From Microbacterium stercoris (GTDB lineage: Bacteria > Actinomycetota > Actinomycetes > Actinomycetales > Microbacteriaceae): 64,000 nt of DNA. Location: assembly GCF_017592545.1 (NCBI RefSeq), contig NZ_JAGFOA010000001.1:372001-436000 (forward strand). Direction: 5' to 3'. Shown here one piece after another: positions 58,533-64,000 of the stretch (position 1 is the first letter of the stretch; every line of letters begins with the position of its first letter). Made by a program: the position numbers and the translations under genes. The notes below the pieces were generated by a model. That model searched no databases. It was not told the DNA's origin and saw only the letters and a program-made list of their open reading frames with translations.

Positions 58533-58841
58533 ATGAGCTACGGACTCTTCCTGACCCACCGGGCCCTTCCCGGCAAGCGCGACGAGCTGATCGCCGCGTG
58601 GAAGCGGCACATGCCCGCCGCCATCGATGCGAATGACGGCCACGAGGCGTACGTGTACACGACCGTCGCCGGCGATCCGGAGGCCCTGATGGTCTTCCAG
58701 CAGTACGCGTCACGCGAGGAGGCGGCAGCATTCCTCACCACCGAGCCGTACCTCGCCTACCTCGCCGAGTCGGAGCACCTGCTCGCCGGACCGCCCACCA
58801 TGGTCACGGCGACGCCCGTCTGGTCGAAGAACGTCGGCTGA
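58533..58841 (+). CDS. Antibiotic biosynthesis monooxygenase-like (ABM) protein
   Basis: A 102-residue dimeric alpha-beta barrel protein: YGLFLTHRALPGKRDELIAAWKRHM, HEAYVYTTVAGDPEALMVFQQYASREEAAAFL and TEPYLAYLAESEHLLAGPP. ABM-domain proteins include quinol monooxygenases and haem-degrading enzymes; this one has no clear haem-binding Asn/Trp pair. ATG 58533 follows TAACGT by seven bases and may be leaderless. Confidence 0.78.
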   Translation: MSYGLFLTHRALPGKRDELIAAWKRHMPAAIDANDGHEAYVYTTVAGDPEALMVFQQYASREEAAAFLTTEPYLAYLAESEHLLAGPPTMVTATPVWSKNVG

Positions 58842-58900
58842 CCCCGCAGGCTCAGCCTGACGGAGACCGGATCTCCGACGGCGAGCCGCTCGGCCCGCGG
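58841..58900 (-). pseudogene. Remnant of a DUF1905 gene 3' end
   Basis: Read on the minus strand this segment encodes PRAERLAVGDPVSVRLSLRG, nearly the same as the last 20 residues of the DUF1905 protein at 60033 (AERLDVGDPVSVRLSLRG). The DNA of 58842-58900 and 60037-60093 also matches closely. No start or remaining gene body is present, so it is a duplicated or left-over fragment. Confidence 0.65.
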
Positions 58901-58998
58901 TGATTCGGGTCGGATCCGTGCAGCTTCCGGTATTCGATCTCCGCCTCTCAGTCTGTGAGATGCTCCCGCCGTGAGCGCGGGTGCGCGTCTGTTTGAAT

Positions 58999-59021
58999 CC
59001 GAATCGACTCCCTCGATTCGG
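58999..59021. promoter_or_regulatory. Palindrome upstream of the DUF2510 gene
   Basis: CCGAATCGA (58999-59007) and TCGATTCGG (59013-59021) are perfect 9-bp arms around CTCCC, 16 bases before the start codon. It could be an operator or a leader hairpin that hides the ribosome binding region. Confidence 0.45.
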
Positions 59022-59036
59022 CAGACAGGCGCCACC

Positions 59037-60005
59037 ATGACTTCGCACCCTCCGGGCTGGTATTCGGATCCGGACACGCCCGGCCAGGTGCGCTGGTGGG
59101 ACGGCATGGCCTGGACCACCAGCGTCGGCCCTGACGGCGCGCCCCCAGCGCATCCGCTGGGCTCGGTACGGGAGAGCCCCGCCAAGCGCCGGATCCGCTG
59201 GTGGGGGTGGGCGCTCATCGCCGTGGGTGTCGTCTTCGCAATCGCGGCGCCCCCGATCGCGCTGCCGCTGGCGATCGTCGCGCTCATCACCGGCATCGTC
59301 GGCTGGGCCCGCGGCGGACGCACGTGGCTTCGCCTGCGGTCGCGCAAGTCTGCGATGGCGCTCACGGCGATCGCTGCGGCGGCTCTGCTGCTCGCGGGAG
59401 GCTCGAGTGCCGTCGCGGGTGCGGCACGCGCACCGCAGGCCGAGGCTAGCGCCTTCAGCGCGCAGAACACGTCGCAGAACGAGCAGCGCACCGCGGAACC
59501 CCGCCCCTCGGCGACGCCCACTCCGAAGCCGAGCCCGACGCCGACGGCGACGCCGGAGGTCCGCGAGGAGGTCGTCACGGAGGCCGTCGTGTTCGCCGAA
59601 GTCACGGTCGACGACCCCAACCTCGCCTCGGGGCAGACGCGCATCACCACCGAGGGCGTTCCCGGCGAGCGCACCATCACGTATCGGGTCACCACCCTCG
59701 ACGGGCAGGAGATCGACCGAGTGATCGTCTCGGACGCGATCACCCGTGCCCCGGTCGATCGCGTGACCGCGAACGGCACCTACGTCGCACCGCCGCCGGC
59801 CGCTCCCGCGCCGGTGGCAGGGTCGGCAGGGGGCGGTTGCGACGCGAACTACGCGGAGGCGTGTGTCCCGGTGTCCAGCGATGTGGACTGCGCCGGAGGC
59901 AGCGGCAACGGCCCGGCCTACTTCGACGGCGTGGCCCGCATCGTGGGCAGCGACATCTACGACCTGGACCGCGATAACGACGGCTACGCCTGCGAGCCGA
60001 ACTGA
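59037..60005 (+). CDS. DUF2510-G5-excalibur membrane protein
   Basis: A 322-residue modular envelope protein. Domains in order are: DUF2510 (about 5-35, PPGWYSDPDTPGQVRWWDGMAWT), a cytosolic linker, two or three spans (about 55-75, 78-92 and 110-130), a Thr/Pro-rich wall-spanning linker (PTPKPSPTPTATP), a G5 domain (about 178-252) and a C-terminal excalibur calcium-binding motif DLDRDNDGYACEPN with nearby cysteines. G5 domains bind the cell wall or N-acetylglucosamine polymers, and excalibur motifs are shared with secreted nucleases. A cell-surface role is likely but undefined. ATG 59037 starts DUF2510. Confidence 0.82.
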   Translation: MTSHPPGWYSDPDTPGQVRWWDGMAWTTSVGPDGAPPAHPLGSVRESPAKRRIRWWGWALIAVGVVFAIAAPPIALPLAIVALITGIVGWARGGRTWLRLRSRKSAMALTAIAAAALLLAGGSSAVAGAARAPQAEASAFSAQNTSQNEQRTAEPRPSATPTPKPSPTPTATPEVREEVVTEAVVFAEVTVDDPNLASGQTRITTEGVPGERTITYRVTTLDGQEIDRVIVSDAITRAPVDRVTANGTYVAPPPAAPAPVAGSAGGGCDANYAEACVPVSSDVDCAGGSGNGPAYFDGVARIVGSDIYDLDRDNDGYACEPN

Positions 60006-60010
60006 GGCGC

Positions 60011-60093
60011 CAGCCCCGCGGGCTCAGCCGGACTAACCCCGCAGGCTCAGCCTGACCGAAACCGGGTCTCCGACATCAAGGCGCTCGGCGCGC
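60011..60093. repeat. Repeated 3' end of the DUF1905 gene
   Basis: CCCCGC-GGCTCAGCC-GAC appears at about 60013-60033 and again, continuing further, from 60037. A third longer copy lies at 58842-58900. The arrangement suggests local duplication around the gene end. Confidence 0.55.
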
Positions 60094-60314
60094 TGCACGG
60101 CGACCTTGATCGGGAGCAGGAAGCGGCCGTCCTTCGGCCACATCGCCGTCTCGAACGTGGTGGCCCCGATCGTCGCCGTGACGGGCACCTGGCCCCAGTA
60201 CATGAGGCCTCGCGCGGCGTCCTTGACCTCGTCGGACAGCTCCGGCGTCAGGGGAGCGAAGACGAACGGCGCCGGCCCCCGCCAGTGGATCAGCTCGGCA
60301 TCGAACTCCCACAT
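60033..60314 (-). CDS. DUF1905 domain protein
   Basis: A 93-residue beta-barrel-like protein of the DUF1905 family: MWEFDAELIHWRGPAPFVFAPL, RGLMYWGQVPVTATIGATTFETAMWPKDG and FLLPIKVAVQRAERLDVGDPVSVRLSLRG. The family has no known biochemical role and is often fused or adjacent to YdeI/OmpD-associated proteins. Its 3' end is repeated imperfectly right next to it (60011-60034) and again at 58841. Confidence 0.85.
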   Translation of the reverse strand: MWEFDAELIHWRGPAPFVFAPLTPELSDEVKDAARGLMYWGQVPVTATIGATTFETAMWPKDGRFLLPIKVAVQRAERLDVGDPVSVRLSLRG

Positions 60315-60366
60315 CGCAACGTCACCGTTCGTCAGCGGCCGTCGGAGGACGGAGCATCGTGTCGCC

Positions 60367-62253
60367 TCACCACTTCTCGAAGAACGCCTGCAGCAGGGGA
60401 CCGGCCGTCTGGGCGCCCGAGACGCCCGTCTCGACGAACACCGCGACGGCGAGATCGCCGTGGGTGCCGATCATCCAGCTGTGCTTCGCGTACGCGCCGT
60501 CGGCGTTCGCATCGCCGTACTCGGCCGTTCCGGTCTTCGCGCCCACCGGCGCGCCCGGAATCGAGGCGAGGAAGGTCGCGGATCCGTCCGTGACGACCGC
60601 GCGCATCAGCTCTTGCAGGGAAGCGGCCTCGGCATCGGTGAGGGGCGCCTTCGGGTCGGGTTCGGCGACCTTGCCGTCGATCAGGTGCGGCACCACCGTG
60701 CGCCCCGCGGCGATGGACGCCGCGACGGTCGCCATGCCCAGCGGGCTCGCCGTGACGCGCCCCTGGCCGATGAGGTCGGCCGCGCGCTCTGTCTCTCCCT
60801 CGGGCTTCGGCACCCCGCCGAGCACCAGCGGGAAGCCGAGATCCGGTGCTTTCGTCAGTCCCAGCGTCGCGGCGGCGGAGGTGATGTCGGCGGGATCGAT
60901 CCGGTCGCGCGCGCCGATCATCGCCGTGTTGCACGAGTTGGCGAGAGCCGTGCGGAAGCTCACGGCGCCGATGCCCGAGGCGGGATAGTCGTCGAAGTTG
61001 TGGAACGTATAGCCGTCGACGTCGAGCGTCGTCGGGCACGCGAGCACGTCGTCGAGCGACAGGCCCGAGCGCAGCAGCGCGAGCGAGGTGACGAGCTTGA
61101 ACGTGGATCCTGGCGCGTACTCACCGGCCGTCGCGGCATTCATCCCGCCGTTGCCCGGCCCGTTCGCCGCCGCCAGCACCTCGCCCGTCGACGGGCGGAT
61201 CGCCACGAGCGCACTCGCCGGAGCGTTCTCACCCGACAGTGAGGAGAGGATCTGCTCCGCCTCGGTCTGCATCGCGAGATCGAGGGTGATCGCGACCGGC
61301 TTGCCGGCCTCTCCCTTCCACGCGGCCAGCTCGCGACGTGTCTCGCCCTCGACGGCGTGGATGCGGGTGGTCGGCGTCCCGCGCAGCTGATCGTCGTAGG
61401 TCTTCAGCAGGCCGGAGAGGCCGACGCGATCGCCCGGCCGGATCGCCCCCTCCGACTTCTCGACGATCTCGGCCGTGGCATCGCCGACCACACCGAGGAT
61501 CTCGCGTGCGAAGGTGCGCGTCGGTGCGAGCGTGACCTCGTCCGCGACGCGCAGCGCCCCGGGGATCGACGCGAACTCCGGCTTCACGTACTGGGCCTCC
61601 TGGCCCTCGCGCACCACCAGACCCTCGACGAAGGCCTGCGCGCCTGCCGCCTCGGCCTGCGCGCGGAAAGCAGCCGGGTCGAGGCCGAGCGCATTCGCGA
61701 TAGCCTCCGCCGACGTGCCGACCTGGTCCGGCGGCGTATTGGCCTTGTCGAGGCCATAGCGACCGACGGGGCGAGAGGTGACGATGGCGGTGCCGGCCGT
61801 GTCGACCACGTCCGCGCGCGGGCCGAACTCGCGAGCGATCTCGATGCGCTCGTTCGGACCGAGCTCGGGGATGAGCGTGTCGGTCGCCCAGTCGACCGCC
61901 CACTCGCTTTCCTCGTCTTCGAGGAGCGCCGCGGTGGTCGAGTACTCCCAGGTGTGGCCCTCGATGTCCCACGACCAGTGCAGCTCGACGGTGGCCTTGC
62001 CGCCCTCGCGCTCGACGTCATCGGCCGTGACCTTCACGGGGTAGTCGGCGAGCGGTGCGATCTGCTCGTCGAAGACCTCCGTCGCCTTCGGATTCGTCAG
62101 CTCGACATCGGAGAGCGTGTGATCCGACAAAGACGCGGCCAGGGAGTCCGCGAGCTTCGCGGTGAGCTCTTCGCCCGGATCCGTGCACCCCGCGAGGGGC
62201 AGAAGCAGGGCGAGCACGGCGACACCGGCGCCGAGCCGAGGGGTGATGCGCAT
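60367..62253 (-). CDS. Lipoprotein penicillin-binding protein with NTF2-like (MecA_N) domain
   Basis: A 628-residue class B PBP-type transpeptidase. The signal peptide ends in LAGC (Cys23), then an NTF2-like MecA_N domain (about 27-140), a PBP dimer domain (150-330) and the transpeptidase domain. Active-site motifs are complete: SxxK is PGSTFKLV (Ser about 381), SxN is ANSCNTAMIG and KTG is GAKTGTAEYG (about 572). It should crosslink peptidoglycan and bind beta-lactams. MecA_N domains occur in low-affinity PBPs of Gram-positives and in mycobacterial PbpA/PBP-lipo relatives, but resistance cannot be inferred. Confidence 0.92.
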   Translation of the reverse strand: MRITPRLGAGVAVLALLLPLAGCTDPGEELTAKLADSLAASLSDHTLSDVELTNPKATEVFDEQIAPLADYPVKVTADDVEREGGKATVELHWSWDIEGHTWEYSTTAALLEDEESEWAVDWATDTLIPELGPNERIEIAREFGPRADVVDTAGTAIVTSRPVGRYGLDKANTPPDQVGTSAEAIANALGLDPAAFRAQAEAAGAQAFVEGLVVREGQEAQYVKPEFASIPGALRVADEVTLAPTRTFAREILGVVGDATAEIVEKSEGAIRPGDRVGLSGLLKTYDDQLRGTPTTRIHAVEGETRRELAAWKGEAGKPVAITLDLAMQTEAEQILSSLSGENAPASALVAIRPSTGEVLAAANGPGNGGMNAATAGEYAPGSTFKLVTSLALLRSGLSLDDVLACPTTLDVDGYTFHNFDDYPASGIGAVSFRTALANSCNTAMIGARDRIDPADITSAAATLGLTKAPDLGFPLVLGGVPKPEGETERAADLIGQGRVTASPLGMATVAASIAAGRTVVPHLIDGKVAEPDPKAPLTDAEAASLQELMRAVVTDGSATFLASIPGAPVGAKTGTAEYGDANADGAYAKHSWMIGTHGDLAVAVFVETGVSGAQTAGPLLQAFFEKW

Positions 62254-62332
62254 GGGGCGAAGACCTTCCGGAAGGGTGCCCCGCCATCCTGGCACGGGTC
62301 TCCGACACGGCGACGGACCCCGCCCGGTCGCG

Positions 62333-62683
62333 TCACCCCCGCTTGCGCGGGAGCATCCACCACTCGACGAACTTCTGTGCGCGGCCGTCCGGCGCGAACC
62401 AGACCTCCCACATGTTCGTGTAGTGCTTCTCGCCGTAGTCGACGTGGCCCTTCATGATGGCCAGACGGTCGTCCTCGATCAGCACCTCGAAGTCGAACTG
62501 CGGGTCGTCGCCGCGGTCGGAGTCCCACATCTCGACGATCGCCTCGATGCCCCGCGTGGGCTCGGCGTCGTTCGGGCGGAACCAGTACTCCGCGTCGTCG
62601 GTGAAGAGCGCCCGCACCTCGGCTTCGTCATACGACCGCCACGCACGAAGGTACCCGTCCAGCCATTCCTGAGCTCTCGTCAT
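62333..62683 (-). CDS. SnoaL/NTF2-like family protein
   Basis: A 116-residue cone-shaped fold protein: WLDGYLRAWRSYDEAEVRALFTDDAEYWFRP, then GIEAIVEMWDSDRGDDPQFDFEVL and KHYTNMWEVWFAPDGRAQKFVEWWMLPRK. Members are isomerases, hydratases or ligand carriers. Trp-rich strands line the pocket. ATG 62683; no operon partner is obvious, the PBP gene starts 80 bp downstream on the same strand. Confidence 0.82.
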   Translation of the reverse strand: MTRAQEWLDGYLRAWRSYDEAEVRALFTDDAEYWFRPNDAEPTRGIEAIVEMWDSDRGDDPQFDFEVLIEDDRLAIMKGHVDYGEKHYTNMWEVWFAPDGRAQKFVEWWMLPRKRG

Positions 62684-62827
62684 GCCCTCCGGTCTATCCG
62701 CGCGCGTGCGGGAACGCAACGGCCTGAGCCGGATCCCGTCAGCCCACCGGACCGGCCCGCCCGCGGACCTCCGGGGCCCGGCGCGCGCCGATCCGGATCT
62801 CTCACCGGCGACCGCGACAATAGGCGC

Positions 62828-63826
62828 GTGCCCATCATCGACAACGCCGTGTACGTCGACGGCCACCGGATCGACAACCCCGCGAGCCTCGAGCAGACCT
62901 TCGAGTACATGACGTCCCAGGGCGGCATGGCCTGGATCGGTCTCTTCCGGCCGACGAAGGAGGAGATCGCCGAGGTGGCCGACGAGTTCTCGCTGCATGA
63001 GCTGGCGGTCGAGGACGCGCTGAACGGCCACCAGCGTGCGAAGCTCGAGCGCTACGGCGACATCTTGTTCACGGTGCTGCGGCCGGCGCGTTACATCGAT
63101 CGCAAGGAGATGGTGGAGTTCGGGGAGCTCCACGTCTTCGTGGGCCCGGATTTCGTGGTCACGATCCGCCACGCGGAGCGTCCGGATCTCGCGCGGGTGC
63201 GTCACCGTATGGAGGGGCGCCCCGACATGCTCGCGCTGGGGCCGCAGGCTGTGCTGTACGCGGTGCTCGACGAGGTGGTGGACGAATACGAGCCCGTCGT
63301 CGCCGGGCTCCAGAACGACATCGACGAGATCGAGGATCAGCTCTTCAACGACGACACCGCGGAGCTGTCGCAGCGCATCTACCTGCTCTCGCGCGAGGTG
63401 ATCGGCTTCCAGCGCGCTGCCGATCCGCTCGTGATGATGCTCGAGGCGCTGCTGCGCGGCGCCGACAAGTACGGCGTTCACATCGAGCTGCAGCGCGCCC
63501 TCCGAGACGTGCTGGACCACACGATCCGGATCTCGGAGCGCCTGTCGTCGTTCCGCGCGATCCTGGAGAACGCGCTGACGGTGAACTCGACGCTCGTCAC
63601 GCGTCGCCAGACCGAGACCGCGCTGGCACAGAACGAGCAGGTGAAGAAGATCTCCGGGTGGGCGGCCATCCTCTTCGGACCGAGCATCGTGGCCGGCATC
63701 TACGGCATGAACTTCACCGAGATGCCCGAACTGCACTGGGCATGGGGCTATCCGATGGCGATCGCGCTGATGGTCGTCACCGCCGTGGGGCTCTACGCCG
63801 TCTTCAAATGGCGCAAGTGGATGTAG
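62828..63826 (+). CDS. corA: Magnesium/cobalt transporter CorA
   Basis: A 332-residue pentameric channel subunit. The cytosolic domain (1-265) includes FGELHVFVGPDFVVTIRH and the long helix with EYEPVVAGLQNDIDEIEDQLF. Two C-terminal spans (about 272-292 and 305-325) are separated by the pore loop with the diagnostic YGMNF and then MPELHWAWGYP, ending in the basic KWRKWM. It admits Mg2+ under control of intracellular Mg2+. GTG 62828 follows GACAAT by six bases and may be leaderless. Confidence 0.94.
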   Translation: MPIIDNAVYVDGHRIDNPASLEQTFEYMTSQGGMAWIGLFRPTKEEIAEVADEFSLHELAVEDALNGHQRAKLERYGDILFTVLRPARYIDRKEMVEFGELHVFVGPDFVVTIRHAERPDLARVRHRMEGRPDMLALGPQAVLYAVLDEVVDEYEPVVAGLQNDIDEIEDQLFNDDTAELSQRIYLLSREVIGFQRAADPLVMMLEALLRGADKYGVHIELQRALRDVLDHTIRISERLSSFRAILENALTVNSTLVTRRQTETALAQNEQVKKISGWAAILFGPSIVAGIYGMNFTEMPELHWAWGYPMAIALMVVTAVGLYAVFKWRKWM

Positions 63827-63827
63827 G

Positions 63828-63845
63828 CGCCGCCCACCCGGCGCA
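63828..63845 (+). terminator. Possible terminator after corA
   Basis: GCGCCG (63828-63833) and CGGCGC (63840-63845) form a six-bp stem over six bases just past the corA stop. No T-tract follows, so it is weak evidence. Confidence 0.35.
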
Positions 63846-63983
63846 CGAGGTCAGTCGTGCTGCTGAGCCCGCTCGCGATCGGTGGGCTCCGCTGTCGCAC
63901 TGTCAACCCCGCGCCCTCGAACGGCAGCAGGCGTTGAGTGGACTCCACAGGCGCCGTCGCGCGGCGGCGAGAGAAGGAGCACC

Positions 63984-64000
63984 ATGCACGCACTCGCGTT
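63984..64000 (+). CDS. 5' end of a gene leaving the window
   Basis: ATG 63984 follows a good ribosome binding site, AGAAGGAG (63972-63979), and reads MHALA before the window ends. The product cannot be identified. The 138 bases between corA and this site show no other gene. Confidence 0.45.

Noticed and set aside
58991..59040. tRNA-like T-loop GTTTGAATCC followed by GCCACCA
   Set aside because: No acceptor, D or anticodon stem can be paired around it. The palindrome and start codon of the DUF2510 gene explain the segment.

Overview
The window is high-GC actinobacterial chromosome and most probably comes from Microbacterium or another member of the Microbacteriaceae. The evidence is a strong G/C bias at third codon positions, frequent GTG starts, many leaderless genes with a TAGANT-like -10 box six to eight bases before the start codon, and family-typical proteins (DUF4307, DUF4245, a DUF6264-like protein, DUF2510 with G5 and excalibur domains, class II GlpX, an ECF41-type sigma factor). 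No tRNA, rRNA, prophage, insertion sequence or CRISPR array is visible. Coding density is near 95 percent and no gene-free stretch reaches 300 bases.

Backbone. Much of the window follows a gene order known from other actinobacteria (in Mycobacterium tuberculosis roughly Rv1080 to Rv1112): greA, DUF4307, small membrane protein, hemolysin III/TrhA, short cis-prenyltransferase, phoH2, then fumC, DUF4245, xseB, xseA, ispH and ychF. Mycothiol conjugate amidase (mca) is missing from its usual place. A processive family 2 glycosyltransferase, an EAL protein and a double-GGDEF membrane protein sit inside this order (11749-16255) and may form a cyclic-di-GMP / exopolysaccharide unit. The minus-strand run xseA-xseB-DUF4245-carbonic anhydrase-fumC is tightly packed. 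ispH and a DUF6264-like gene diverge from it.

Left edge (1-10296): the end of a probable glycosyltransferase and a GtfB-like accessory-Sec glycosylation protein, a frameshifted membrane gene behind a MarR regulator, LemA, a small AAA ATPase, an SDR epimerase, an FAD monooxygenase, an AlkX/YcaQ-type DNA glycosylase, an AI-2E-family transporter and threonine ammonia-lyase.

Accessory sugar island (23276-34878): a uronate/pectin utilisation locus between cstA-ybdD and fumC. It holds a uronate dehydrogenase-like SDR, a glucarate dehydratase-like enolase-superfamily enzyme, an unknown TIM-barrel-like protein, a LacI regulator, a GH106-like rhamnosidase, two ABC permeases with a binding lipoprotein (no ATPase), and a secreted GH28-like beta-helix enzyme. 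Three nearly identical 16-bp palindromes lie over the start sites of the promoters and define a local LacI regulon. The likely substrate is a rhamnogalacturonan-type oligosaccharide. Uronate would be oxidised to aldarate and dehydrated, and later steps must be encoded elsewhere.

Right part (40984-64000): peptidoglycan enzymes (a D,D-carboxypeptidase-like protein and a lipoprotein transpeptidase PBP), TetR-SDR, an ECF41-type sigma factor translationally coupled to a detached copy of its own C-terminal half-domain and followed by an NAD(P)-binding oxidoreductase (both ends carry ECF41-like promoters), fba, glpX, rmuC, an exonuclease, ychF, several acetyltransferases and small stress or unknown proteins, a GH114 lipoprotein, an AraC/GyrI-like regulator, a DUF2510-G5-excalibur protein, DUF1905 with a decayed partial copy 1.2 kb away, and corA.
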